A DNA stretch of 64,000 nt from Nitratireductor pacificus pht-3B (GCF_000300335.1 NZ_AMRM01000012.1:1-64000), one strand, 5' to 3'. Shown: positions 17,951 through 27,533, counted from the stretch's first letter. Notes: generated by a model not told the origin, from the letters alone. Made by a program: numbers and translations.

Positions 17951-18736
17951 ATGAGGATCAATCGCTTACGTGAGCGGCTCAAGCAGCCGGAACCCATGTT
18001 CGGCGTCATGGCGGACATCGCCTCGCCCCGGCTGGTCGAACTCTATGGTCTGCTCGGCTTCGACTGGGTGATGATCGACGCCGAACATGACGGCCTCGGC
18101 GTCGAAAGCTGCTACGGCATGGTCATGGCCGCCGACGCCGTCGGCATGGCTTCGATCATCCGCGTCCCCGAGAACCGGCCTGAGGTCGTCCTCGCCTATG
18201 CCGATACCGGAGCCAGCGGCATCATCGCGCCCCACATCCGCGACCTCGAAGATGCAGAGCGTCTGGTCTCCTCGCTGCGCTTCCCGCCGCACGGACGCCG
18301 TGGCGTCGCCGGCTCGTCCCGCGCCGCCAACTATGGCGCGACCCAGACGCCGAAGGACTATTTTCACGCGGTCGAGACGCATCCCGTGATCTGCGTATTG
18401 ATGGAGGACGAGGAAGCCTACGACAACGCGGAAGCAATCATCGGGCTGGATGGCATTGACGTCATCTGTCTGGGCACGGGCGATCTCGCCTCATCGCTCG
18501 GCCATCCGGGTGAGAAGCAGATACCGCAGGTGACCGAATGCGTCACCAGGGCGGCAGAGATCGCCCGGCGTCATGGCAAACCGCTCAACGCCGCCGCCGG
18601 CGACGCGGAAAGCCTCTCCTATGTGGCCGATCTCGGCGTCCGCATGGTCATGGCAAGCAACAGCGGTTTCGTCACCGGCGCGGCCCGCGGCTTCCTCCAC
18701 CTCGCCCGCGAGACATACGCGACCGCCGGTCGATAG
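17951..18736 (+). CDS. HpcH/HpaI-family aldolase (class II, pyruvate-type)
   Basis: 261 residues, GGAGG ribosome site before the ATG at 17951. The TIM-barrel family is recognisable by FDWVMIDAEHDGLG (Glu45-His46), IIRVPENRP (Arg71, binds the carboxylate of the keto-acid), GASGIIAPHIRDLEDAERLV, VLMEDEEAYDNAEAIIGLDGIDVICLGTGDLASSLG (metal Glu and Asp). Members cleave 4-hydroxy-2-oxo acids to pyruvate and an aldehyde. It follows the two creatininase-like genes, so the trio could open a ring or amide and then cleave the product. Confidence 0.88.
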   Translation: MRINRLRERLKQPEPMFGVMADIASPRLVELYGLLGFDWVMIDAEHDGLGVESCYGMVMAADAVGMASIIRVPENRPEVVLAYADTGASGIIAPHIRDLEDAERLVSSLRFPPHGRRGVAGSSRAANYGATQTPKDYFHAVETHPVICVLMEDEEAYDNAEAIIGLDGIDVICLGTGDLASSLGHPGEKQIPQVTECVTRAAEIARRHGKPLNAAAGDAESLSYVADLGVRMVMASNSGFVTGAARGFLHLARETYATAGR

Positions 18737-18859
18737 TGGAGAACGGGAAAAAGCCTCCCACAGAACCAATGCGTCGCCGGGTCACGCCGGCGGCGCCTTC
18801 GACGCTCCCTCGATGGTCTGGATCCTCGTTCGTGCGTCCGGAGGGGACGCAAGGGTGGT

Positions 18860-19693
18860 CTAACCGCGCTTAGGGGTTTCCCCCTGCCGCAGCGCATCCT
18901 CGGAAATCCGCGCCGCCGTCTCCTTGAGCTGCGGCAGGATACGCGCGATGGCCTCGTCGGGCAGGCGCTGTTCGGGGCTCGATATCCCCAGCGCCGAAAG
19001 CGTCGGCATACCGGGAACCGGCACCGCCATACAGCGCATTCCCACTTCCTGCTCGCCATTGTCGATGGCGTAGCCGCGCGCGCGGACCTCCTCGATCTCC
19101 TTCTGCAGCACGTCGAACGAGGTGATCGACTTCGGCGTCTGTGCCGGCATCCCCTGCCGGTCAACCGCCTCGCGGATGCGCTGGTCGGTCATCTGCGCCA
19201 GCAATACCTTGCCGACGGCCGAAAGATGCAGGCGCACACGCCTGCCGACATCCGTGAAGATCCGCATATGGTGCTTCGACGGCACCTGCGCGACGTAGAG
19301 CGCGCCATCATAGTCGAGCACCGCCACATGGACCGTCTCGCCGGACAGATCGACGAGATCGGACAAGTGACGCTCGGCCCATGAACCGACCACCCGGCGG
19401 GCGGCGTCGCCCAGCCGCATGAAACGCGGCCCCAGCACATAGAGCCGGTTCGGTGTCTGGCGGATATAGCCGCGCCTGACCAGCGTGCGCACGAGCCGGT
19501 GGATCGTCGGAGGGGGCAGATGGGAAAGCTCGGCCAGCCGGCTGAGAGCAATCGGGCCGGGTGCGCTGGCGATCAGCTCCACCAGATCGAAGGCGCGCTC
19601 CAGCGATTGCACGCCGCCGCTTTGACCGCTCTTTCCGGCAGCGAGCGGAGAAGGTTCGTTCTGATGATCGCCGAGCAACGCTTTCCTCCTCAT
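18860..19693 (-). CDS. IclR-family transcriptional regulator
   Basis: 277 residues from the ATG at 19693; a TTG at 19678, six bases after AGGAGG, is an equally good start. N-terminal winged helix about residues 27-90 (VQSLERAFDLVELIASAPGPIALSRLAELSHLPPPTIHRLVRTLV). The C-terminal GAF-like effector domain carries GETVHVAVLDYDGALYVAQVPS, LHLSAVGKVLLAQM and GYAIDNGEQEVGMRCMAVPV. It lies beside, and convergent to, the creatininase/aldolase genes and is a candidate regulator of the 16.1-kb divergent promoter region. Confidence 0.88.
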   Translation of the reverse strand: MRRKALLGDHQNEPSPLAAGKSGQSGGVQSLERAFDLVELIASAPGPIALSRLAELSHLPPPTIHRLVRTLVRRGYIRQTPNRLYVLGPRFMRLGDAARRVVGSWAERHLSDLVDLSGETVHVAVLDYDGALYVAQVPSKHHMRIFTDVGRRVRLHLSAVGKVLLAQMTDQRIREAVDRQGMPAQTPKSITSFDVLQKEIEEVRARGYAIDNGEQEVGMRCMAVPVPGMPTLSALGISSPEQRLPDEAIARILPQLKETAARISEDALRQGETPKRG

Positions 19694-20012
19694 AGTTCCA
19701 CTCTGCAAGGGAGCTGCCGGACACTGCGGGGCCTCCGCAGGATCGCTCTTTCCCTGTGGCAGGGACGACGCGGTCCGCGCTCCGTCTTAGACGGGATGCC
19801 GCCAAAGGGGAAGCTCTGCAAACCTGGCGGTCGGCAAGTCGCGTCCGGCAGGACGGATTTGCACACACATCGCCGCAGCGCGCGGCTCCGCGTTCTCCGG
19901 CCCCATCCTAGCGCGATCTCACCATACCAAACCATGGTTCGAAAACGCCAGCTTGCGGGAGTGCCGGAACCGGCAGCGATCGATTGGAAAACGGTGGTAT
20001 GCCGCTGACGCC
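19694..20012. other. Intergenic region downstream of the second ABC operon
   Basis: About 320 bases with no credible gene. It separates the end of the leftward ABC operon (20013) from the IclR start and must contain the IclR promoter. TAGTTCCACTC near 19694-19704 resembles an IclR half-site (GTGGAAC on the other strand) and overlaps the IclR start, which suggests autoregulation. I see no clear intrinsic terminator after 20013. Confidence 0.4.
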
Positions 20013-21020
20013 TCAGGTGCCCGTCGCCTGCCCCTCGGGGAAATGGCAGGCGACGGAGCGTTCCTGTCCGATGGTCTCGAGCCTTGGCTTCTCCGACCTG
20101 CACCTGGCCTGCACCGAAGGACATCGCGTATGAAAGGGGCAACCCGCCGGGGGGTTGCCGGCGCTCGGGACGTCGCCGGTAAGCGCGATGCGCTTCCGCT
20201 CGCGCGCCAGATCCGGATCGGGGATCGGAGCGGCGGAAATCAGCGCGCGCGTATAGGGATGGGCGGGTGACGAGTAGAGCATTTCCGCCGGCGCCGTTTC
20301 CATGATCTGCCCGAGATACATCACGGCGATCCGCGCCGAGATGTGCTTCACCACGGCCAGATCGTGCGCGATGAATAGATAGGACAGGCCGAACTCGCCC
20401 TGCAGGTCCATCAGCAGGTTCACCACCTGCGCCTGCACGGAGACGTCAAGGGCGGAAACCGGCTCGTCGCAGATCACGAGCTTCGGCTTCAGCGCAAGGG
20501 CGCGGGCGATGCCGATGCGCTGGCGCTGGCCGCCGGAGAATTCTCGCGGATAGCGGCCGAAATGGTCGGGGTTGAGGCCGACGCGGCTCATCAGGTCGCG
20601 CACCGCGCGCTCCACCCCGCCCGCCGGCTCGACCTTCTGGATGGCGAACGGCGCGCCGATGATCTCGCCGATGGTCAGGCGCGGATTGAGCGAGGAATAG
20701 GGATCCTGGAAGATCATCTGGATGTCGCGCCTGAGCGCGCGCAGTTCGGCACCCTGCGTGTGCGTGACATCGCGGCCCGCAAAGGTGATCTCACCCTGCG
20801 AGGCATCCAGAAGGCGGGCGATCAGGCGCCCGGTGGTGGACTTCCCACAGCCGCTCTCGCCGACGAGGCTGAGCGTTTCCCCTGCGCGGACGTCCAGATC
20901 GACGCCGTTCACCGCCTTGATCGTCGGCAGCGTCTTGCGGAAAAGACCCCGCGAGGCGCCGAAATACTTGCCGAGGCCGCGAACGGACAGGAGAGGCTCG
21001 GTCAGGGTCGTCGATGTCAT
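20013..21020 (-). CDS. Peptide-type ABC transporter ATPase (DppF/OppF family), second operon
   Basis: 335 residues. Walker [14 protein letters not shown] near 56, signature [15 protein letters not shown], Walker B LVICDEPVSALD, C-terminal CPFHTRCPSVQARCRSEKP with the cluster-binding type cysteines. It overlaps the OppD-type gene by four bases (21017-21020) and is the last gene of the seven-gene operon that starts at 27533. Confidence 0.92.
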   Translation of the reverse strand: MTSTTLTEPLLSVRGLGKYFGASRGLFRKTLPTIKAVNGVDLDVRAGETLSLVGESGCGKSTTGRLIARLLDASQGEITFAGRDVTHTQGAELRALRRDIQMIFQDPYSSLNPRLTIGEIIGAPFAIQKVEPAGGVERAVRDLMSRVGLNPDHFGRYPREFSGGQRQRIGIARALALKPKLVICDEPVSALDVSVQAQVVNLLMDLQGEFGLSYLFIAHDLAVVKHISARIAVMYLGQIMETAPAEMLYSSPAHPYTRALISAAPIPDPDLARERKRIALTGDVPSAGNPPAGCPFHTRCPSVQARCRSEKPRLETIGQERSVACHFPEGQATGT

Positions 21021-22039
21021 GCCCGATCTCCTTCCGCGGACTGTGCCGACACGCGGGCGGCAGCCGCCTGCAGGTCACCGCCAAGGTGGCAGGAAACGAA
21101 ATGGCCGGCTTCCACCGATACGAGGGATGGCACGCTGAGCAGGCACCGGTCGTCCGGCACCGCCGCGGTGAACCGGCAGCGCGGGTTGAAGCGGCAGCCG
21201 GTCGGCATGTTCGACAGGGACGGCGGCGCGCCGGGGATCGCGTCCAGACGGTGGCGCGGCTGGTCGATCCGGGGAATCGATCCGAGAAGCCCGTGCGTAT
21301 AGGGATGGCCGGTGCGGTAGAAGATGTCCCGGACGCTTCCGGTCTCGGCCGCTTTCCCGCCATAGAGCACCACCACGTCATCCGCCAGGTCGGCAACCAC
21401 GCCGAGATCGTGCGTCACGAGAATCGTCGCCGAATTGAATTCCTTCTGCAGGTCGCCGAGCAGTTCCAGGATCTGCGCCTGGATGGTCACGTCCAGCGCC
21501 GTGGTCGGCTCGTCGGCGATCAGGAGGTCGGGACTGCACACCAGCGCCATCGCGATCATGGCGCGCTGCCGCATGCCGCCGGAAAGCTGGTGCGGATAGC
21601 TTTCGAAGCAGCGGGCGGGATCGGAAAGGCCGACCCGGTCGAGCAGTTCGAGGGCGCGCTTTCGCGCCTGGGCAGCGCCGGATTTGTGGTGCGCCCGATA
21701 GGCCTCCGTGATCTGCGCGCCGATCCGGTGATAGGGATGCATGGCCGTCAGCGGATCCTGGAAGATCATCGCCATGCGCTCGCCCCGCAGCCGGCGCAGG
21801 TTGCCGGCGGAAGCGCCCACCAGCTCTTCGCCGTCGAGCAGGATGCTGCCGCCGACGCGCGTATTGCCGTCATGCAGGCCCATGATCGCGAGGATGGTCG
21901 CCGTCTTGCCGGAACCGGATTCCCCGACGATCGCCAGCGTGCGCCCGCGCTCCAGCGAAAAGCTCAGCCCGTCGACGGCGTTGAGCACGCCATCCTCGGT
22001 GGAAAACGCGACCTTGAGGTCATTCACCTGCAGAAACAT
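21017..22039 (-). CDS. Peptide-type ABC transporter ATPase (DppD/OppD family), second operon
   Basis: 340 residues. Walker [18 protein letters not shown] near 38, signature [15 protein letters not shown], Walker [13 protein letters not shown], switch [12 protein letters not shown]-terminal [18 protein letters not shown]. It starts ten bases after the arylmalonate-decarboxylase-like gene, in the same transcript. Confidence 0.92.
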   Translation of the reverse strand: MFLQVNDLKVAFSTEDGVLNAVDGLSFSLERGRTLAIVGESGSGKTATILAIMGLHDGNTRVGGSILLDGEELVGASAGNLRRLRGERMAMIFQDPLTAMHPYHRIGAQITEAYRAHHKSGAAQARKRALELLDRVGLSDPARCFESYPHQLSGGMRQRAMIAMALVCSPDLLIADEPTTALDVTIQAQILELLGDLQKEFNSATILVTHDLGVVADLADDVVVLYGGKAAETGSVRDIFYRTGHPYTHGLLGSIPRIDQPRHRLDAIPGAPPSLSNMPTGCRFNPRCRFTAAVPDDRCLLSVPSLVSVEAGHFVSCHLGGDLQAAAARVSAQSAEGDRA

Positions 22040-22049
22040 GCTTCCTCCG

Positions 22050-22820
22050 TCAGGTCACCGGAAAGTGTTGCTGGAAGAGTTTTCCTTCGCTTGCGACGCG
22101 GGGGTCGTGGCCGGCCCTGGCCACCGCTGCCCAGAGGCCCGCCAGCGGAGAGGTGATGACCGGCACCCCCGTCTCCTCCTCGAGCGCCCGGACGGCCGGC
22201 CGCGTCGAGAGGCCACCGCAGGAGATCAGGATCGCGTCCGGACGTTCGGCCCGGGCGAACGCCTCGCGCCCCAGCCCCGTCACCTCGTCGTCGGGAACCT
22301 TGTGCACCGCCTCGATGGACAGGATGTCGAGGGCCGCCAGCGAAACCACCTCCATGCCGTTCTGCGCGAGAAACGCCAGAAGGCGCTCGTTGACCACGCC
22401 CTGATAGGCGGTCGCGACTGCCAGGCGGCGCGCGCCCACCGCGCGGCACGCGGCGATGATCGCCGTGCTCATGGTCAGGCCGGGCAGCCCGGACCTGCGC
22501 TCGATCTCCCGCTCCAGCTCGCTGTTGAAGGAAAGCCCCCGGTAGAAGCTGAGCGAGGTGCCCATCAAAGCCACGACGGAGACACCCTGCCCGGCGAGAA
22601 GGCGAGCGCCGTGGCCGACCTCCTCCAGCACGGAATCGTAGCCTTCCGGCGTCATCTCCCGCAGGCCGAGGCCGTGCGCCCTGAACGACAGTCCGGGATA
22701 GACCACCGCCGCGTCCGCCGGGACCGCACCGTCCGCCGGCGGCACCAGCAGGCCGATCGGCGTCGTCACCGCCCCGCTCACCCCCTCGCGTCCACTGACG
22801 GGTTCTTCAATCATGCTCAT
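22050..22820 (-). CDS. Arylmalonate decarboxylase-like protein (Asp/Glu racemase superfamily)
   Basis: 256 residues, ATG at 22820 with a GGAG site. The sequence follows bacterial arylmalonate decarboxylase (AMDase, EC 4.1.1.76) as I remember it almost throughout: PPADGAVPADAAVVYPGL, HGLGLREMTPEGYDSV, ALMGTSLSFYRG, TMSTA, ATAYQGVVNERLLAFLA, ILISCGGLS. The AMDase active-site residues are kept with a constant offset of 13: Gly87, Thr88, Ser89 (dioxyanion hole), Tyr139 and the catalytic Cys201-Gly202. There is a single catalytic Cys, as in AMDase, not the pair of racemases. Alternatives are maleate isomerase or hydantoin racemase. No signal peptide; it sits between permease and ATPase genes of an ABC importer. 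Confidence 0.85.
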   Translation of the reverse strand: MSMIEEPVSGREGVSGAVTTPIGLLVPPADGAVPADAAVVYPGLSFRAHGLGLREMTPEGYDSVLEEVGHGARLLAGQGVSVVALMGTSLSFYRGLSFNSELEREIERRSGLPGLTMSTAIIAACRAVGARRLAVATAYQGVVNERLLAFLAQNGMEVVSLAALDILSIEAVHKVPDDEVTGLGREAFARAERPDAILISCGGLSTRPAVRALEEETGVPVITSPLAGLWAAVARAGHDPRVASEGKLFQQHFPVT

Positions 22821-22853
22821 GCCAGTCTCCGGTCTCGACCATAGTTCAGAATT

Positions 22854-23819
22854 TCAGCCAAGACGGACCCGCGGGTCGCGCAATGCCTGCACGATGTCGA
22901 CGCACAGATTGGCGACGACGATAAAAACGGCGGCGAACAGCACGGTGCCCATGATCATCGGCAGATCGCCGTTCTCCACCGCCTGGACGGCCAGGGATCC
23001 GACGCCGTTGATGCCCCAGATTCGTTCGGTGATGATCGTCCCGCCGAGCAGGCCGCCGAGATCCAGCCCGATCAGCGTCACCACCGGCGTCAGGGAGGGC
23101 GGCAAGGCGTGATGGTACATGACGCACCCCTCGGAAATGCCCTTGGCGCGCGCGCTGCGGACATAGTCCTGGTTGAGCGTCTCGAGCAGGCTGCCCCGGG
23201 CGATGCGCGTGTAGGTGCCCGTGCCGACCACGGCCAGCGTCATCCACGGCAGGATCATGTGCCTCAGCCATTCCAGGGCGTCCCGGCTGATCGGCTTGTA
23301 GCCGCCGGACGGAAAGATCGGATAGCCGGCATTGGTCAGCATGAAGAACAGCACGTAGAACAGCAGCGTGCCGACCACGAATGTCGGGAACGACATGCCG
23401 GCGAGCGCCGCCGTGGTCACCAGCCGGTCGGCCGCCGTGCCGGCGCGCCGGGCGGAGAACACCCCGGCCGGGATCGCCACCAGCAGCCAGATCAGGATCG
23501 AGCCGAAGGCGAGCGATGCGGTGGCTGGAAGGCGTCGCAGGATCGCCGACAGCACCTCCTCCTGGTTGACGAAGGACATGCCGAAATCGAACCGCAGCAG
23601 GCCTCCCAGATAGGTCAGGTACTGGACGTGCAGCGGCTGGTCGAGGCCGAGTCGCGCCCGCACCAGCGCCACCTGGTCGGCCGTGGCGTATTCGCCGGCG
23701 AACATCAGCGCCGGGTCGCCGGGCGTGGCCACGTAGAACAGGATGAACACGGCCAGGCTGATCAGCCAGAGCGTCAGCAGGCCGAAAGCCGCGCGGCGCA
23801 AAAGGAAATGGACCATCAT
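22854..23819 (-). CDS. Peptide-type ABC transporter permease (DppB/OppB family), second operon
   Basis: 321 residues with six membrane segments. N-terminal VHFLLRRAAFGLLTLWLISL, periplasmic LGLDQPLHVQYLTYLGGL, and coupling motif RSARAKGISEGCVMYHHALPPSLTPVVTL. It begins inside the end of the OppC-type gene (overlap 23816-23819). A 33-base gap separates it from the decarboxylase-like gene. Confidence 0.92.
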   Translation of the reverse strand: MMVHFLLRRAAFGLLTLWLISLAVFILFYVATPGDPALMFAGEYATADQVALVRARLGLDQPLHVQYLTYLGGLLRFDFGMSFVNQEEVLSAILRRLPATASLAFGSILIWLLVAIPAGVFSARRAGTAADRLVTTAALAGMSFPTFVVGTLLFYVLFFMLTNAGYPIFPSGGYKPISRDALEWLRHMILPWMTLAVVGTGTYTRIARGSLLETLNQDYVRSARAKGISEGCVMYHHALPPSLTPVVTLIGLDLGGLLGGTIITERIWGINGVGSLAVQAVENGDLPMIMGTVLFAAVFIVVANLCVDIVQALRDPRVRLG

Positions 23820-24727
23820 GCGCCTCCCCGGCTCCTGGCCGATGGGTCGAGTGCATCACGCAGGCCGTCGCCCACGATGTTGAAGGCGAGCGTCGCCATG
23901 AGCAGCGCCAGGCTCGGAAACAGGATCGACCACCAGGCCACCGCATAGTTGGTCTGGTTCTCGGCGATGATGCCGCCCCAGGTCGCCGTCGGCGGCGGCA
24001 CGCCGAGGCCGAGGAAGGAGAGCGAAGCCTCGAGGACGATGACCTGCGGAATGAGCAGGCTGCCATAGACGACGACCTGCCCGGCGATGTTGGGCAGGAT
24101 TTCGCGGAACATGATGTGCAGGTCGCCGGCGCCGAGCATGCGCGCGGCGTCGACGAACTCGTTCTCCTTGGCCGACACAACGAGATTGCGCACGATCCGG
24201 GCGATCGGCCCCCAGGTGAAGAAGACGATGGTGCCCATCATCACCGGAAAGCTCGCGCCGTAGACGGACACCAGCGCGATGGCCGTCACCAGGAAGGGCA
24301 GCCCCAGCACGACGTCGATGAAGCCCGAAAGCATCGCATCGACGATTCCGCCGCGATAGCCGGCAAAAAGGCCGACCACCACGCCAAGGCTGATCGACAG
24401 CATGGCGCAGCTCACCGCGACGAAGACGGTGACGCGCGTGCCGGCCACCAGCCGCGCCAGCAGGTCGCGGCCGACGACATCCGTTCCCAGCAGGAAGTCG
24501 CCGCCCGGCGGCAGCGGCACGCCGCCGGCGGTCAGCCCGGTCTCGCGGAAAGGCTCGTTGGGACCGTGGCCGATCAGGTGGATGATCAGCGGATTGAGGA
24601 CCGCTGTCAGCACCAGGATGAGGATCACCGCGAAGGCGATGATGAACGATCGGTCCCGCAGGAGCCGTCGGAGGACGCGGCGCCGGGCGGTGAGCCCTTG
24701 GGAAACCGAAGTCGATGACGTTTGCAT
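23816..24727 (-). CDS. Peptide-type ABC transporter permease (DppC/OppC family), second operon
   Basis: 303 residues. N-terminal RRLLRDRSFIIAFAVILILVL, then LLGTDVVGRDLLARLVAGTRVT, coupling motif ARMLGAGDLHIMFREILPNIAGQ and AFNIVGDGLRDALDP at the end, all typical of OppC/DppC. Here the C-type permease gene precedes the B-type, the reverse of the first operon. Confidence 0.92.
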   Translation of the reverse strand: MQTSSTSVSQGLTARRRVLRRLLRDRSFIIAFAVILILVLTAVLNPLIIHLIGHGPNEPFRETGLTAGGVPLPPGGDFLLGTDVVGRDLLARLVAGTRVTVFVAVSCAMLSISLGVVVGLFAGYRGGIVDAMLSGFIDVVLGLPFLVTAIALVSVYGASFPVMMGTIVFFTWGPIARIVRNLVVSAKENEFVDAARMLGAGDLHIMFREILPNIAGQVVVYGSLLIPQVIVLEASLSFLGLGVPPPTATWGGIIAENQTNYAVAWWSILFPSLALLMATLAFNIVGDGLRDALDPSARSRGGA

Positions 24728-24743
24728 CTGCGGGACCTGCTCG

Positions 24744-25703
24744 TCAGTCTTGCGTCAGCGGCGTGGCGTGGTTCGGCGGCAGGTCGAACTCGTGCTCCGC
24801 GACGCCCATGTCGGCCAGCGCCTCGCGGATCGCGGCGCCGTGCTTCTGCGCGACCTCGACGGCGCCGACATTGTCCTCGAGCTGGGATATGCGGCTCGCG
24901 CCGAACAGCAGCGACGCCGTCTGCGGATTGGCGATGCAATAGGCGATGGCGAGCTGCGCCATCGAGCAGCCGAAGCCGTCGGCGATCTCGCGCAGACGCG
25001 GCACCAGGGCGATGATCTTTTCGCGGATGTTGCCGGGATCGCGGCCGAGCTTGCGCTCGCGCACCAGATTGCCCGCCAGGATGCCGCCCTCGATGCTGTC
25101 GGATGCATGGATCGAGATGCCGGTCTCGGCGCGGAGCGCCGTGTAGTCCTCCGCCTCGACGATGTGGCGGCGGGCGATGTTGTACTTGAGCTGGACGATC
25201 TGCGGCAGCGGCAGGCCCTCGCGGCTGCAGGTCTCGTGGGCGATGCGCAGGTCCTTCGCCGACCAGTTGAGACCGCCCCAGGCCCGGGCCTTGCCGTCGG
25301 TGACGAAACCCGCGACGAGGCGGGCCGTTTCGGCCGGATCGTCACGGCCGGGCCGCATCCCGTAGCACATCAGGACGTCCACATAGTCCGTGTCCAGGCG
25401 GTACAGCAGGTCGTCGAGCTGCTGGCTGAGCGACGGGTCATCGTGGTCGTACCACCAGACCTTGTCCATGATCATCACCTCGGAGCGCTTCAGGCCTGCG
25501 TCGCGAAGCGCCCGGGCCAGAACCACCTCGGTGTGCGGTGCCGTGCGGTAATGCGCCACGTCGAACAGGTTGATGCCGAGTTCGGCCGCGCGGCGGATGA
25601 CGCCGACGACGTCGCGATACTCCATGCGCGAATAGGTCTGATAGGACCCCAGGGACAGTACGGACGTGTTGAGATCGGTCGTGCCGATGCGGCGATATTC
25701 CAT
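24744..25703 (-). CDS. Aldo/keto reductase-family protein with altered catalytic His
   Basis: 319 residues from the ATG at 25703 (GGAG seven bases upstream); an ATG at 25715 has no site. The (beta/alpha)8 family is evident: GINLFDVAHY, MIMDKVWW, YVDVLMCYGMRP, GGLNWSAKDL, the C-terminal IANPQTASLLFGASRISQLEDNVGA (NADPH loop). The catalytic Asp and Lys are present, but the usual His after 'YVD' is replaced by Cys-Tyr-Gly. Potassium-channel beta-subunit relatives also lack this His, so slow or different chemistry is possible. It follows the binding-protein gene in the operon and may reduce or oxidise the imported compound. Confidence 0.85.
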   Translation of the reverse strand: MEYRRIGTTDLNTSVLSLGSYQTYSRMEYRDVVGVIRRAAELGINLFDVAHYRTAPHTEVVLARALRDAGLKRSEVMIMDKVWWYDHDDPSLSQQLDDLLYRLDTDYVDVLMCYGMRPGRDDPAETARLVAGFVTDGKARAWGGLNWSAKDLRIAHETCSREGLPLPQIVQLKYNIARRHIVEAEDYTALRAETGISIHASDSIEGGILAGNLVRERKLGRDPGNIREKIIALVPRLREIADGFGCSMAQLAIAYCIANPQTASLLFGASRISQLEDNVGAVEVAQKHGAAIREALADMGVAEHEFDLPPNHATPLTQD

Positions 25704-25728
25704 CAAGGTCTCCATCGTGACTGAAAAG

Positions 25729-25751
25729 GGCCGGCGGAAGAGCCGCCGGCC
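25729..25751 (-). terminator. Attenuator-like hairpin after the binding-protein gene
   Basis: GGCCGGCGG (25729-25737) pairs with CCGCCGGCC (25743-25751), loop of five. Read leftward, the stem is followed by CTTTTC, a weak T tract. It sits between the binding-protein stop and the aldo/keto reductase gene and could give partial termination. Confidence 0.7.
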
Positions 25752-25775
25752 AGTAGAACCTGCTCTCTCGCTTTT

Positions 25776-27533
25776 CTATTCGTCGAGCCAGACCAGCGTC
25801 GGATCGACGTTGTTGAAGAGCAGGTTGATCGAGGTGTTGCGCAGCCGCGCCGAGGCGTAGAGCGAGATCTTGCCCGTGATCAGCGGGATGATCGGCGCGT
25901 CGGCCATGATCAACCGGTCCGCCTTGCGCCAGGCCTCCGCCGCTTCCTCGCCGCTGGTGGCGGTGAGCGCGGCATCGATCAGCGCGTTGACCTCGGGGTT
26001 GTTGTAGCAGATCCAGTTGGTGCTGCTGCTCTCGCAGGCTTCCCCGTGGAACATCGGCACGATCATGGTGCGGGCGGAATCGCCCACCCAGTCCGGCTTG
26101 ACGCTGGTCATGCCGAGGTCCCAGGCGCCGCCGCGGACGGCGTTCTTGTTCTGGTACATCTGCGTGTACACGGTGCGCGAGGGCGCCGGCTGCATGATCA
26201 GATTGACGCCGGCCTTGGCCAGGTCTGCCTGAAGGGCCGCCGCATAGAGCTCGTAGCGCCCGCCGGCGGCGTAGGAGAACTTCAGTTCGACGCCGTTCGG
26301 ATAGCCGGCCTCGGCGAGCATCGCCTTGGCCTTGGCCGCATCGCCTTCGCTGTCGGGCGTCGGATAGAGGTCGAACTCTTCATAGCCGTCCACATTCGAA
26401 GTCAGGATCTGCGCGGTGGGGCGCTTCACGGCTGGCCCGCCGCCAACCTGGACGACGGCGGCCTTGTTGACCGCGTGGCTGATCGCCTGCCGCACGAGCG
26501 GATTGGCCAGGGCGCCGTTGTTGTTGGGCGATTGGATGTTCAGCACGAGCGCCGGATTGACGGCGCCGTCGGCGAACTGCAGGAGCTGCGGATCCTCGGG
26601 ATTGGCCATGATCCGCGTCAGGTCTGCCGTGGCGATCGAGAGATCGAAATAGCCGTCGATGTCGCTGGCTTCGATCATGCGCTGGGTCTTGCCGGCGTCG
26701 GGCGTGCCGAAGGCAACCTCGATACGGTCGACATAGGCCTTGCGCAGCGGATCGCTGTCGGCGTTCCAGGCCGGGTTGCGCTCGAGGCTCACGCTCTCGT
26801 TCAGCACATAATCCTCGACCTGGTAGGGACCGGAGGACACGTAGTTCCGCCGGAAATCCGGGGAGTTCGGGAGGTGGTCGAGCATCTCCGCGGCGACCGG
26901 CGCGGAAGACATCAGCGCCAGGATGGAGAGGAAGTCCGGGGTCGGCTGCTCGAGGGTGATCTTCAGCGTGCGGTCGTCCTCGATCTCGAGGCCGGCGACG
27001 TCGTTGTTCTGGATGTAGTCGCGAATGGCGTCCACTTCCGGCGACACCGCAGCGAAACCTTGGCAGAATTCGGCGAAGCCCGAGATGATGCCGATGTAAT
27101 AGGTCGGCGCGTAGGTCGGCTGGACGGGATTACACAGGCGCTTGAAGCCCCGCACCGCGTCCTCGGCCGTGATCTGCCGGGCCGGGTCGCTGCCCCACTG
27201 CGCGCCCTCACGGATCGTGAAACGGTAGACCAGCCCGCCCTCTTCAGCCTCCGGCACGGCTTCCGCCAGATCAGCGACCGGCGCGCCGGCGACCGCGGCG
27301 TCGTCGCTCGTCGGGAACGCCAGCAGCGTCCGCGTCAGCCCGCGGTGCAGGAAAAGCGCCGCGGTGCGCGCCGAAGCCGGATCGAAGCTGTAGACGTCGC
27401 CGGCGCCGACGAGCTTGAACGTGCCGCCCGTCTTCGGCTCCTCGGCCCGGGTCGGCGCGACGGTGGCCAAACCGGCTGCCGCGATCGCGGCGACGCCGAG
27501 CCCCAATACGCCAGAACGCAAACGAATGTTCAT
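25776..27533 (-). CDS. ABC transporter substrate-binding protein (SBP family 5), second operon
   Basis: 585 residues from the ATG at 27533 with GGAGG seven bases upstream; the frame is open to 27620, across the operator. Signal peptide about 1-31 (GLGVAAIAAAGLATVAPTRA). At 585 aa it is long for the family, which usually runs 500-550. Family features: SFDPASARTAALFLHRGLTRTL, EDAVRGFKRL, SSGPYQVEDYVLNESVSLERNPAWN, LVRQAISHAVNKAAVVQVGG. Three cysteines (for example GEACESSSTNWICYNN) could form a disulfide. First gene of the operon and divergent from an IclR gene. Confidence 0.9.
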   Translation of the reverse strand: MNIRLRSGVLGLGVAAIAAAGLATVAPTRAEEPKTGGTFKLVGAGDVYSFDPASARTAALFLHRGLTRTLLAFPTSDDAAVAGAPVADLAEAVPEAEEGGLVYRFTIREGAQWGSDPARQITAEDAVRGFKRLCNPVQPTYAPTYYIGIISGFAEFCQGFAAVSPEVDAIRDYIQNNDVAGLEIEDDRTLKITLEQPTPDFLSILALMSSAPVAAEMLDHLPNSPDFRRNYVSSGPYQVEDYVLNESVSLERNPAWNADSDPLRKAYVDRIEVAFGTPDAGKTQRMIEASDIDGYFDLSIATADLTRIMANPEDPQLLQFADGAVNPALVLNIQSPNNNGALANPLVRQAISHAVNKAAVVQVGGGPAVKRPTAQILTSNVDGYEEFDLYPTPDSEGDAAKAKAMLAEAGYPNGVELKFSYAAGGRYELYAAALQADLAKAGVNLIMQPAPSRTVYTQMYQNKNAVRGGAWDLGMTSVKPDWVGDSARTMIVPMFHGEACESSSTNWICYNNPEVNALIDAALTATSGEEAAEAWRKADRLIMADAPIIPLITGKISLYASARLRNTSINLLFNNVDPTLVWLDE

